Assembly: GCF_047948215.1 (NCBI RefSeq)
Contig: NC_134458.1
Coordinates: 145,095,036-145,159,035 of the forward strand
DNA from: Lycorma delicatula
Lineage: Eukaryota > Arthropoda > Insecta > Hemiptera > Fulgoridae
Length of the DNA stretch: 64,000 nucleotides
Direction of reading: 5' to 3'
Below are positions 45,801 to 57,769 of this stretch, one piece after another. A model generated the notes under the pieces. The model ran no database searches, was not told where the DNA came from, and saw only the letters and a list, made by a program, of their open reading frames with translations. Within the stretch, counting starts at the first letter, position 1. Each line of letters opens with the position of its first letter. A program made the position numbers and the translations under genes.

Positions 45801-47055
45801 ACGATTGAGATGTGAATTTATTTAATAATTTTTAGATACCTAAAAATTCTACCATTTTGCAAGGTAAATAATTTTTCACAAGTTAGTCTATTTATTTATA
45901 GAAAGTTTAATTAGCCATTTATTTGGCGTCGAAACAAGTTTATCCAGATTAATTAATTTAAATAGAAGTGAAAATGAAATCCGGTTGAAAATTACGTCAT
46001 CAATTTTCTACAATAACACGGTTGTTTTCTACCATAAAAAAATTTAGATTAATTTCATTTAAAATTAAATAACCAACATTTTAGCTAATAAAATATATTT
46101 AGATAAAGCTGATTACAGTAATATGTAAGTTTAAAAATTGGTGACAGTGTTGAAATTTGTAATAAAGTTTACACCGCAATTATTTTATGTTATTAGGAAA
46201 AGTTAGCGTAAAAATTTTCTAAAAGTATTATAATGGTTCATACATCTGATCTTACTATTTAAAGTTTTCTTAAAAAAAAAGAGAAGTAATTAATGAAAAG
46301 GAAATTCCATTTTTTCATGTAACATTTTTTGCTTATTTTGATATGTAAAATCCAAAAAATATACATCCGGTACATTTATTTTTATTACATTCTATATGTA
46401 AAAATAATCTTTAATTTGTCTAAAATAATTAATAAAAAGGACCGTAAACTGTTCGATCACATTTTTGGTCATAATACAACGTAAATGTAAGAAGAATGGA
46501 TGTTTTACGTTTGATAAAAATGTCTTACACTTGTTTAATCTTTTGATTAAAAGGTAGTGCCAAACGTTGGAATTTGTCTTTGTTAATTTTCTGATAGTAA
46601 CAACAGGCGATGCAAATAGAAAATATTGTTTTTTTTATTCATGATGCATGAATTGTAAGGTGTGAGAAACTCATCAAACTGCCTTCCTGATTAAAATTAA
46701 AGACATTAACAATACCATCAAAGCCACACATTTACGTAAATAAAAGAGCAGAATCCACTAAAAATATTATTATTTAAAAGCCAAGCAGTTTTCTATGTTT
46801 TTTAAGTTTTATGATTTTTAAATTAGTTTGATGATACTGTAATATTAACAGTCAAACTAGTAAAGCTTCCAATCAATTATTAATAAAATCTTTAAATGTT
46901 TAATTAATTCTAAATGTATTTTTTATCTTAGTGAACTCATTAATGGCTCTCTATAAAGTTTTTTTAAATGCAAAATATTACAGAGTTGTAATCCTGCCGT
47001 TTTGATGAAATTTTATACTATTAACCATTACAGAAAAATATTTAGTCCGTTTGAA
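42837..47055. other. Very AT-rich DNA, no gene recognised
   Basis: Contains an imperfect tandem duplication at 43976-44070 (AATAAAAAGTAAC and AAATTAC twice) and a 20-bp tandem at 43249-43290. Frames such as 44481-44666 are low-complexity. Confidence 0.5.
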
Positions 47056-47292
47056 CTAATTTCTCTCTATAACTAAATTATTTACGTGAAGTATTTTGTA
47101 CTGAACTTCATTTTTACTTATTCTCCATGAGTAAAAACTATTTACAACTTCTTTTTTTTCTTTTACGTTCCATGTTATAAATATATATGCTGCTATAGCA
47201 GCTGTAATTATAAAGGGAAAGTATACAGATCGGTCAAAAACAAATCTAAAAAACTTGCTCCTTTCTTTAAGTTTAGTACCTGAAGGAGACAT
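47056..47292 (-). repeat. Dispersed repeat G, copy 1, with central palindrome
   Basis: GCTATAGCAGCTG...GGGAAAGTATACAGATC matches 55915-55960 in the same orientation. It contains the perfect palindrome GCTGCTATAGCAGC (47189-47202). A 78-codon minus-strand frame with a hydrophobic segment spans it, but the second copy does not keep that frame, so I treat it as repeat and not gene. Confidence 0.5.
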
Positions 47293-50200
47293 GAAAAAAA
47301 AAATAGATTTAAATTAATTGTAAATAATTTTCAAAAAAAGTTTATTCCATTACTTTCAAGTCCAAAAAATTTATTTTTGAGACGATGGTTTTTGGGTATA
47401 TACTTATATATGTTAAAAACTATTATGTCTTATACGAGTAATTCTGGACACCGTTGACCGATTTTGTGCAAAGTTTTTGGTCAGGAACTCCATGGAAAGC
47501 ATGTATTAAATTTTTGCGAAAATTTTAAAACGATGGAAAAATTTTTAAATTTTTAATTTATTAAACAATTTATTATTATAGATGATTTTTTTTTTTATCA
47601 AGATCACAAATTACCAACAATTTTTGTTTAATATTCATTCCTTTTCTCAAAAAATTACTTATACATTTTTCTTTTAGCTACATATTTCTTCAGAGAAGTA
47701 GTTATTGGGAATGTTTTGCCTCTATATCTTCTATATCAATAAACCTTCAAATCATTATAAAAGTTCTTGCCTATAACCACTCTCCATTGGTCTGTGGGAA
47801 TAAAAAATAATTTTTTAATAAGAAAAATCTTTTTTAGATTTATTTTAAAATATTTATTGTTAAATCAATCTCGCAAGTTACCCATTGAAATTTAAAAGTA
47901 TATTATTTTTGATAGCTCTTACTCTTTAGAATTTCTTGGAAATCCTTATTTTCACCTTCCTACTAAATTATAACTTTATTTAATAGAATTATAGCTGTTT
48001 CCTTTATTTTTTAAACATTTTCAAAAAATTATTTTTTTATTTAATACCATTTAGGGAATATTTTCTTAAAAGCAAATTTTACCTGAATGTTCCCTTGAAT
48101 ATGGAAGCCCCTAAAATGAAAAAAAAAATTTTTCACAATTTCAAATTTTTAATGCTCAAATATAATTTTGTTACACAATAGTCACTAAAACAACTTAATA
48201 CTCTAAAACTAATGGGGGAGCTCCCATATTTAGTAAAATATCGAAGAAAAATAAATTTCAATTTAATCATTCTAATGAACATTTTAATCATTAAAAAAGC
48301 TCCCTGATGCATGAGCTTCCAAATTTTCAAAAAGTCAAAAACATATTTTTCAAAACTGTGATTTTAATATACTAATATTAAAAATGTTGGATACTGATTT
48401 TTTTTGTTGAAACTTTTGGCATTGTATGCATTTTGGATGTAAAATGTAATAAAATTGTTCATGTAGCGCGTTTATCTCGTTTTATTTTTATTACAATTTT
48501 TCCACTATTGCAACTTCGAATGATTATAACTCGATAATGAATGTATTAAAAGAAAACGGATTTCAACTTTGTTTTTCCTGTAAAATTTTAAATCGAATCA
48601 CGTGTCGTTTGTCCACTTTCCTGTTTATAAAAAAATTAAATTTGATTCAATACGGCGGATTCATGATGGCGGACGAAAATTAAAAACCCTCCATAATGCA
48701 GATTTTTTTTTTAACTATGTTGAACCACCCATTTATTTCTACCACCAAATACCTCTCAGATATGCAGTATAAAACTTTTATCAAACTTAAATATCACTTT
48801 GTATATAAATACATTTTTTTTTTTTTACTAAATAAGTTATAGAATATTCAAAGTCGAAATATTTTTTTTTCAGTTTTATTAATTATTCTAACTGGAAACG
48901 CATTGTACAATAAATATTTAATATTAAAAAAAAATGATAATTATTCAAAATACATATGTTTATAAATATTTACATACATCCTTTGTCTACAACTGATAAA
49001 AATATAATATTATATAAAATGATATTTGGTTTGCAATTTATTTAGAAGTATGAGTATATCCATGAGGAAACGAATCCAAAACTCTAAGGTATAATATTTG
49101 ACAAGCCGTCAGTTGAAACATTAACATTTGAAATTTTCTCAACGGGACAAAAAACAATTCTCCTGAAAATATTATTCAAAATTATACTTTCTTTATGTAA
49201 TATTGGTTCAATTTGATAAATATCTATAACAAAGAAAATAATAATTAAAGTAAACAATTATATAATTTCATTCGTTTAAAATAAAAAAAATACCAAAAAA
49301 ATTATTTTAAATTTTAATTGCAAAAAATATAATCTTGTTAAGTTTGTACTTAACAATTAACTGAATTATTAACTGAATTAAAAATAAAATATATAATCAG
49401 ATATGATTATTCTCTAAAAATTAATTTAAATTGTTGACCCATTATTATTTATACATAAGACTGATTATAGAGCAATATCACATGTAGACGATTAATTCCG
49501 ACACATAGGGTCATGAAACGGATTGCAGTAGGATTACATCACAATAATGTTATCATAAAATAATATATGTGTGTGTGTGTGTGTGTCAGGGAGAAAATCC
49601 AGAGTTCTCACAATTTTTCAATATATATATATATATGTATGTTTTTTTGACAAAAAACATCTCAGAGATTGATTTAAAAAGAGTTATCGATATAGAAGAG
49701 ATGAAAACTTGAAACCTGCAGGGAATTTTTTTTTTAGGTTAACTAAGCTGTCGGTAAGCAAGATCTCTTCTTTATTCTTCACTATGGGAGTAAACAGAGA
49801 TGATAACCTGTTTTATAAAACCAGGAAATCTCACTTCAGTTATGCACTGGAAATTTTCAGAAATACCTACTCCAACAATAACTTGAGATTTATTGAAAAT
49901 TTAAGGATTTCTTTTAAAACATCTTAAAGTGACATAACTAAAATTGTAGTCTTATTTATTAATCTTCTTATGAATTTTGAACTTGTGTTAAAAGATAAAT
50001 GATAAAATCCAATATTCTATAAAAAATTATCAGTTTCTTTCTTAAACCGCTTCTGAAAAGGTAAAGTTTTATTGTGGATTTTATTGTTCCTATATATTTG
50101 CACTCTAGTTGTGAGATACAAGTTAGATTTAAATTCTAAATACAACTAAAAAAAAATTTGGGCTTCTCCTTTAAACATTCCTAAAGGAGTAAACTGTATG

Positions 50201-50391
50201 AACGTAAATTTATTCATTCTCCTGGATATTATTAATGTGTTAAGTAAAAACTAAAAAAAAAAAAATACTGATAATTCAGTTCTTCTTGATGCAAGGCTTA
50301 CACACAACTTAATTAAAAATATTATCATTTTATTTAAATGTAATATTTTTTCGTTTATTTAATTCAATAATTCTAACTATATCGAGCTCAT
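47293..50391. other. AT-rich DNA, no gene recognised
   Basis: ACGGCGGATTCATGATGGCGG at 48653-48674 and the block up to 48790 look like part of a dispersed repeat, but no second copy is in the window. (GT)n lies at 49567-49587. No supported ORF. Confidence 0.5.
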
Positions 50392-50498
50392 ATACCGTAT
50401 TTAATTCTCGCGAGTGTGGCGGTACTAGCGGCGACAGTTGGCACTAACTAAACTAATGTAATTTCACAACTTACATAGATCAAATTTCCCTTGTACAG

Positions 50499-50576
50499 TT
50501 GGTAGACTGGTCTAACCGCGAAGCTTAACGCACGAAGTAAGAGTAAACCGGGCGATTGAGTTCGAGACCCACCCAA
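50499..50576 (+). mobile_element. tRNA-like segment of repeat T
   Basis: A-box-like TGGTAGACTGG and B-box-like GAGTTCGAGACCC at tRNA-like spacing. There is no pairing acceptor stem, so this is not a working tRNA gene. Confidence 0.6.
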
Positions 50577-51063
50577 ATCGAGTTACTTTTTAACACTTTA
50601 AATATTATTCATTTATTTAATTCTACTGCTAATCTGTGACGTCACAACATAGCAATAGTTTAGAGCATTTTTTGGGGTGGGATGCGATTTTTAAACAGTT
50701 TTTTTGCAACAATTGTTATTTTGTAATTGTTAACACATGTGCCTAAGACAAATATAAACTTATTAGGCGAAATCTCGAGATACTGAGGGTGACCTTGCTC
50801 TATAGCTTCACCCTTTTGACCTTTTAAGTTAAAAATTTAATGGCATTAATGCTCCATATATATAAGTAATCTGATCAAGTTTAGTCAAAATCGGTCCTGT
50901 AGTTCCGGAGATATAATGTGATTTAGAGGCCAACACCGAACACACACACGTATATAAGAACATTAACATCCGGAAAATTTCCATCCGGCTCTTTGTTTTT
51001 CTTAGGTGTCAAAACGTCAAGATCCGGTGAAAACCACATTTGCCCAAACTGGACTGATTGCAG

Positions 51064-51108
51064 TACTTTCCCTTTTCGATAGCGATTTAGAAGAGAGAGT
51101 AAAAGTAT
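51064..51108. repeat. Terminal hairpin module of repeat T copy 2
   Basis: TACTTTCCCTTTT...GATAGCGATTTAG...AAAAGTA. Weaker pairing than at 62151. Confidence 0.5.
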
Positions 51109-53106
51109 ATGGCACAGGTGGTAAATAAAAAAATTCTGCAAAAAATTTATTTCGGATTTCTCTTTAAATATGAAATAATTTTAAATACCTTTAACAAAGT
51201 AAAACGGAATAAGCTATAGCAAGTCATACATATATTACGTTTATAGATGGAATTACGAGTAAATTGAGTGTAAAAATTATAATTTTATTTTCATATAAAC
51301 ATATGATTTTTTAAGGTTGAATGAAAAAAGAAAAAAACTTAAAATCAGTATCCACTTATATGAAAAACGGGTTCTCCGAATTTAAGTACAAAATAATAAT
51401 AATAATAAAAAGAAACAAATTCTGACACAGGTAAAGATTTCTCATCATGATCAATAAGAAACAAAAAATATTCCTAGTTTTATCACTCAATTTTTTCTAA
51501 AAACATAAACTTTATTTATTTATTTTCTTTTTCATGTAACCACCCAACTACAGCCGTTATGAGAGATAATCTATAGTTACGTATGAAAAATAACTAACTT
51601 GACAGGAATTTTGAATCCAAGACCTATCGGCATAAAAGGCAGCGACGCTATCACTCTGCCACAGTTTCGACAAATGTGAACAAACGTGAAAATTTCATAT
51701 CAAATTTATTTAATTTTTATTAAAATTAATTCCATGGAATGAATGAAAAAGCTTTGGTTATTGTCGTAATTTTGTATCTATATTTTAAATTGTATAAAAC
51801 CATAAATTTTATTGATAATTTATTGTTTCAGAAAAAGAACTGCTTCGTTTTTTTTAATTATAAAAGTAAATACATATATAATAAATATATTTTATTTTAT
51901 CCAAGAGATTCTTCTTGCCTATAAAATAGTAGACAATAATTTAACTAGATTTCCTTAAATTTATCGTCTTTATAATCGATCAATTAAAAATGTGATTAAA
52001 TGGCTTTCCTTAGCATGGGAGGTGGAGTAATTTCGTCAAGAAAATAATTAGCAGGCATCTCGTTTTATAATTAGCAATCTACAAGAGCACCATTGAAGTT
52101 AATTTATTATGGGATCGTTAAAATATTTCCCACTCTGCAACAGTTATCGTAACAGTTACTTTAAGAGATGGATTGTTTTTAATTTTAGATATCAGTTCAT
52201 CCCCATCAAAACAGTGTTTATTCACTATTAATAAATAAATAAATAAATAAATATATATATATAACAAAAATAGTAAACAAGAGTTTATTTTTTTTAGTAA
52301 GAAAATAGTTAAATAATAATTCTTAACTGAAATAGTCATTATTTTAAAAAGTTATCAAAAACTTTGAAATAATAAAAATTATTTCAAATTTTTAGCATAA
52401 AAACATGCAGTTATGCGAGGATAACGAGGAAAGTTTATGAAGCTTATTCTAAACAGATGTAAAAGATCTTTTTTGTTGTTTATTTCATAGTTCTGTAAGT
52501 TTGACTAAGTCAAGGTATATTCAATAATTGATATTTTCCTTTAGTTTTTCTTCATTTTTTTTAATCAAATATAATTATTATACTTTTGGCAGAAATCCTG
52601 TAGATTTATTTCCACCAAACCCCATCTCTAAACCTGGAATTTACTTTCTCGCCTATCACTGTGATCTAGTTGCCTCGCTTCCGTGTTCTTTAAATTACGC
52701 TGTATCTACTTTCTCCCTCAACTTCTTTTTAGGCGTCTTTCAGGAAAGCATTCCGCTGCTTTGTTAGATCACCTAGTACCCTCTGCTCTCATAACATAGC
52801 CACACCATTATCTGGTAACATTTAGTTTTATCACTCAAAATTTCTTGACACCAAACGTGTCCGGGATTGTCTCGTTTTAACATGTAGAAACCCTGTGATC
52901 TCAGCTTAACATCATAAAAAAAATTTAGAATTTCCAAAAGTTTTTATTTTGATGATTTATCAGCTCAACAATCTAAATAACGAAATTAAATTTGGTAGAT
53001 TAATAGAAAGATTAAAGTAAATTAAAAATATCGTTAATTATTCAGATTGAAATATAGTTAAAGATATAACATAAATATATTCTTAAATATATAATAAAAT
53101 ATATTC
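51109..53106. other. AT-rich DNA with one SINE head, no gene recognised
   Basis: The segment 52600-52920 is less AT-rich than its flanks but shows no motif in either direction. An (AAAT)n run lies at 52229-52261. Confidence 0.5.
51600..51668 (-). mobile_element. tRNA-derived SINE head
   Basis: The minus strand reads A box TGGCAGAGTGATAGCGTCGC and B box GGATTCAAAATTCCTGTCAAG. Close to the 19401 head, with one indel in the B box. Confidence 0.6.
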
Positions 53107-53532
53107 TGTTATTTTTTTCTCCTTTCGGATGCACTCGGCTCCTTACGATTCAGCGGTTCAGTACACAGTATATAAGCAAGCTCCTCACTTCATTCAGGTT
53201 GTCTGGTCTCGCAGTCTCGTGTAGGTACATCGCTTGAAGACTCACATTATCATTCATCATTGATGTATATTTGTGAATTACATATACAAAAACTATAATA
53301 ATTATAATTACTATTCAAATCCTCAAACAATCCCCATCCAATCTTCGACGAGTCTATTACAAGTCTCAAGGACTCAACAAGTCTCATTACATGATATTAC
53401 ATTTATTAATACGATAAATTTACATAAAGCTAATAATGTTATACATATGAATATATTTATAATTACAATAAAAATAATTATAATCTCAAGATCATAAAGA
53501 ATTAATAAAAAGAATCAGCACCATATTTCGAC
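53107..53532 (+). promoter_or_regulatory. LTR-like promoter segment (possible solo LTR)
   Basis: TATATAAG at 53169-53176 is followed 27 bases on by an arthropod-type initiator TCAG (53194-53197). A poly(A)-signal-like ACAATAAA lies near 53467. The whole runs from TG at 53107 to CA at 53531, as an LTR would. Neither a second LTR, nor a primer-binding site, nor a clear target-site duplication is visible. The 74-codon frame at 53273-53497 is Asn/Tyr/Ile-rich and I do not call it. A host promoter is the alternative. Confidence 0.35.
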
Positions 53533-53554
53533 ATAGATTTTTATTGTCCTTTAA

Positions 53555-53744
53555 TAGTAATACACCGATGGTAATGTCACTTGTGGCATTCGCATCGGTG
53601 GCATCAAGGCCGAGGCGCACTGGATATGTCAAAAGCCGTGGTTTCAAAGATAAACATGGCTTGGCCGTGGTTAAAGATAAGCCCCTAAGTGCTATGACCG
53701 GAGGGGTTGGCGGAGGGTATCTTTCCCTACGGGGTCAGGATACA
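53555..53744 (+). mobile_element. R1-like LINE 3' UTR fragment
   Basis: Matches the 3' end of the minus-strand LINE at 26375-26530: ACACCGATGG.AATGTCA, GGC.GAGGCG, then GGCGGAGGGT.TCTT and CCTACGGGGTCAGGATA. There is no coding part, so this is a very short 5'-truncated copy. The 80-codon frame across it (53544-53786) is fortuitous. Confidence 0.75.
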
Positions 53745-53830
53745 CTTCATTTATATTCATACATATCATCCTCATTCATCCTCTGAAGTAATACCTTACG
53801 GTGGTCCCGGAAGCTAAACAGTAAAGAAAG
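53745..53830 (+). mobile_element. SINE tail fused to LINE 3' end
   Basis: CACTTCATTTATATTCATAC, TCATTCATCCTCTGAAG, GGTGGTCCCGGAAGCTAA and AAAGAAAG. It follows the LINE 3' end without a tRNA head. GGTCAGG at the junction is also the linker of the 19401-type SINE head. Confidence 0.7.
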
Positions 53831-55820
53831 TGATATCTAAAAATATAAAACGTTTTGTGGGACGAACATTTTATTATTTCACTATTGAGCATTTATTTAA
53901 GAGGTAATGTTGACCATTTTTTGAAACTACTCAAGAAAAATCATTAAATGAACATCAATTTGCTTAAGGTTATCGTAGCTAGAGGTTTTTACATCAATCT
54001 TTTTTTAATAACCTTTAAGATGATGTACCACAACGTTACCCTTTCCATGCAAAAGTTTTGTATTGTCTCATATAGGGTCCTACGGTGAGTTGGGATGTGA
54101 TATCGTGCCAAAAAATAAATTATTTCTAGGTAGAAGCGCTTGCTAAATTTCATTTTTTTATTTTTAATAGTTGAAAAGTTATTTAAGGGTTCCCTTACTT
54201 CATGAAGAGTCGTATATACGATTTCTAATCATTTATTCTATTTAAATATAATAAAAACAAAGTTAAACATACTCATAAAATGTTTTATTACTTATAATAA
54301 TACTATTTTTGTTTACTTTGTAGTTAGTTTACAGATCATTTGTCAAATGTATTATAACTCTTGTTACAAAGAAAATATTCAAAGTGTGAAGAAACATTAA
54401 GTTGTGTGGTCTACTATAATTTTACTGTACATTAGACATAGAAGATGGCATGCTCATTAAAATTGTTTTGATTATTATTACTATTTCGCTTTAAATATCT
54501 TCTTAAAACATTTTATATTATTAAATAAGTATCTCCTTTAAACTTTTCGAGTAAGGTGTTTACGTTTCCCTTCGTAATAAATATTCTAATAAATTTCGTT
54601 CATAAATAAATATTACATTATTATAAGTGTTGATTTATTGTTTTTTCATCTTATTATATTACAATATATTTTACGTTTTGTTACAGAACAAATTTTCATA
54701 CTAAAGTATAATATATGGAGCACAAACATGTTTGATCCATTTAAAACTATTTCATTATAGTTATTTTTATATTGCATCATTAATCTTTTAAACGAACTTT
54801 ACTTATCCAAATAATATTTTTTTATTAAATTTAAAAAAGGCAAACAAAAGGGAAAATCTAGTTTATCGTCTACTTATTAAAAAAAGTATTTAATTTTTAA
54901 AATAACAATTAAATAAAAGAAATTAAAACTCACAACTATAAAATATTAAAAATCATTGTTGAAAATAAATATTATCTTAAAGAGATCATAAAAGAGTAGT
55001 CAAACAGGACAAATGGTCTTTCCATAAGAAACGTTTAAGTGCTGAAGCGTATGTAAACTCTTTATGATTGTTTTATGATTTAAGTATCGTTGTATTAGTT
55101 TTGTTTCAGTTATTTTCATTTTTATTTAGTCAGCTGTACTTATTTTATTTTTAATAAATCTTTAAAACTATTTTTACACGACTGCCCAAAACGGAGTACA
55201 ATATATTTAGGGTGTATGCGTGCAGGTTTGTTCCACCGTAGCAGCTCAATGGCTGAACCGATTTAGATGTATGACCTCGCGTTGGTATCCTTAAGTTACC
55301 GGGAGTGTCATAGGTTATACAAATATGTATATGTGTGTGTGTGTGTTTAAATAAATCTTTAAAAAATGAATAAATTTATGCTATATAAAATACAATATAC
55401 AAAATTGCCACCTGCACGCTCTTTAATTATTTTGTAGAAGTAATTATCCTATATTAAAGAGCAATGTTTGTCAGCAATGTTTTTTTTGGCAACCATGTAT
55501 TTTAATATTTATATCTTGTTATTATATAATAATATATATTATTTTAATAGTTGCAAATCATTTCAATTGCTAGCCTTTAATTTTCAAACGTTCTTTTATG
55601 TAAATGAGCGTTAAGCATTGTTCATTCATAGCACCAAGTAAACAACATTTTAATTTGTGTACCCTATTTTCGTTTCATTACAAAAAAACCATTCTGCTAT
55701 TATTGAAATCATATTTTTTGTAGCAATGAAGAAAATAACTTTTAAACAATATATATTTTAATTAATAATTCAGCAAACTGTATCGAAGAAGGAGAATATA
55801 CTATTTTGTTTATTTTACTG
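53831..55820. other. AT-rich DNA, no gene recognised
   Basis: TGGCTGAACCGATTTAGATG near 55250 is the ACCGATTT-type phrase of several dispersed repeats. (GT)n lies at 55332-55346. No supported ORF. Confidence 0.5.
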
Positions 55821-55990
55821 TTATACCTTTTTTTTTTATATTTTCAGTTTTTTTCTTATAGATCTGTGCTTCATCAGAACGGATTTTACTTTCCCGTATA
55901 TAACAATATGTATTACTATAGCAGATATACCTATAACGGGGAAGTATACAGATTAGTAAAAAATATCTAAACAATTGTTATACTTCTTGT
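55821..55990 (+). repeat. Dispersed repeat G, copy 2, with terminal-type hairpin
   Basis: ACTTTCCCGT (55888-55897) pairs with ACGGGGAAGT (55936-55945). ACTATAGCAG and GAAGTATACAGAT are shared with 47190-47230. Confidence 0.55.
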
Positions 55991-56014
55991 GTTTGATTTG
56001 CCAATTAGTACAAC

Positions 56015-56325
56015 AAATAAAAACACTTTTATAAATTTTCCAAAAATTGGCATTTTATTCTATATAAAACTAAGCCATTTCAGTTCTAATGGTTCATTCT
56101 AATTGGTTTTGTTGATTGTTACTACTGAAGATGGGTTCCACTGGAACTGAAATAGCTATATAGCTATTTCAGCTATTATAGCTATATAGCTATATAATAG
56201 CTATAATAGCTATATAGCTATTTCAGTTATAGTCATATAACTATATGACTATATAGTCTTATTTCAGTCATATTTTTATATAAAATAAGTGCCAATTTTT
56301 GGAAAATTTAAAAGTGTTTTTATTT
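56015..56325. mobile_element. Foldback element, about 65-bp arms, palindromic centre
   Basis: The left arm 56015-56085 (AAATAAAAACACTTTTA, TTTTCCAAAAATTGGCA) is inverted at 56261-56325. The centre holds irregular TAGCTATA units. AACTGAAATAGCTATATAGC at 56145 is inverted at the right end of 56205-56228, and 56147-56172 is a perfect 26-base palindrome. No coding capacity. Confidence 0.8.
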
Positions 56326-57029
56326 ATCTAAAACATTCTTTGTTTTTTGTCCCTTAAAGAGATTTTTTTTAAATTTTAACAAAAGAATAAATTTAAATAA
56401 ATTGTAAATAATCTGTGAAAAAAAAATTTGTCTAATACTTCAAAGTGCAAAAAAAAATATTTTTATCGGACGGACGTTTGTGCATATAAAAATATATTAA
56501 TACAACTAATTAGTTAGTTGAGAGGGTTACAAATTACAGTGGATGAGCGAAATTGGAAGAAGCCTAATACGAAGGCGGCAGTAAAGTTGAGTAAACACAA
56601 TGATGGAAATGTCTGCCCAGGCTTTTGCATGGGTAGCATCCTGACAGAGGCCAAACTGATGACTGTGATATGTTATCGCATTTAGAGGAACTAAAACCAA
56701 CTAGGATTAGAGGGAGCGGTGTGGCGATTGGGATCGTCAAAAGGAGGTATTCCCAATGGTGGAGGGGGGGTCAAGATGTTCAAACCCAATACAACAAAAA
56801 TTTATTTGTTGAAATCAGCTGTTAGTCTTGCCAACTTATAAAATAAATTTATATCAAACAAATTTCGGAAAAAAATTTTCAATTAGCTTTTAACACGTCT
56901 TTTGTTTAAAACTTTTATGTGTTTTTATCTATTTAACAAAGTTATTTTCCCTGAAACATAGAATTGTGTGTTTTTAGACTCCAATATTTTGTTTTTTACG
57001 CCAGATTTCTCGAATCTACTATAATTACA
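56326..57029. other. No gene recognised; G-rich patch
   Basis: 56515-56790 is distinctly less AT-rich (CAGGCTTTTGCATGGGTAGC; GGTGGAGGGGGGGTC). Its composition resembles the LINE 3' UTRs here, but I find no match to them. Confidence 0.45.
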
Positions 57030-57230
57030 CTTCTGGGATGTACTTTTTCAATTATCTAGATTAGATTTCATTTAAACCACTACCAAATTGGCAGAAATCA
57101 GGACGAAATTTTTTCGTCAGCTAACACTCGCTAACGAACTGTTTCCGAACTTATATTTTTTTAGAAATTTATTCTTTATTTTGACCAGTAGAACATGTTC
57201 TATAAATTTGTACATGCTTCGGGATCACTC
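57030..57230 (+). repeat. Dispersed repeat F, copy 2
   Basis: AGAAATCAGGACGAAAT, ACACTCGCTAACGAAC and TTTATTCTTTATTTTGACC match 2985-3150 in the same order and orientation. Confidence 0.6.
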
Positions 57231-57769
57231 TATATAATAGAAATAAATACCAATATTTCATATAATCTTAATCCAAACATACATAAAAATTAATTTTATA
57301 GCCGAATTCTTAATTTATGTACCAAAACTGTAAAAAAATTTTATATTATGATATTAAGGGGAGAGGTTTATAAAAGTGATATAACTATGTAGCCGATCTC
57401 TGTGATAAAAAAATTAATGATATTCCATGTATAGAACTGTACAACCCAAATGCACTTCGGAAGTATTTTTATTCTGATATGGTATTAATAGCACTAGTCA
57501 AAAAATTAATTTATTTTCAGTGACATTAGTGAAAATAACTGTATTTAAAGAATTTTGTAGCCCTAAGTTTGAAAACGATGCGCAAAATACTGTAACGCGT
57601 ATAGTTTTTTTGTACAGAGGTTGGGCGGATTTAACTAAAACCAGAAGACGGCATATTTTTGCTGTGTAATGAATATTGAATAAAAACTAAATTTTCATCT
57701 AAAACATGTTAAAACTAATTATAGACATTTTATTAAGGACCATACGTAATAAAAAATATAAAATGTTAA
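57231..57769. other. AT-rich DNA, no gene recognised
   Basis: No supported feature. Confidence 0.5.

Larger units (their letters stand above)
50392..51108 (+). mobile_element. tRNA-headed repeat T, copy 2
   Basis: Inverted relative to copy 1. Order: ATACCGTATTTAATTC; GGCGGTACTAGCGGCGACAG; the tRNA-like head; GGGGTGGGATGCGATTTTT; GATCAAGTTTAGTCAAAATC; GATCCGGTGAAAACC; terminal hairpin. Length is about 717 bp against about 611 bp in copy 1, with the difference in AT-rich internal indels. Its size and internal Pol III boxes suggest a non-autonomous element with an internal or fused SINE. Confidence 0.75.

Noticed and set aside
47056..47292. 78-codon minus-strand frame with a hydrophobic segment, like a small membrane protein
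   Set aside because: The same DNA recurs as a degenerate repeat at 55821-55990 without the frame.
53544..53786. 80-codon plus-strand frame
   Set aside because: Lies across a LINE 3' UTR and SINE tail. The matching UTR at 26375-26530 does not encode it.
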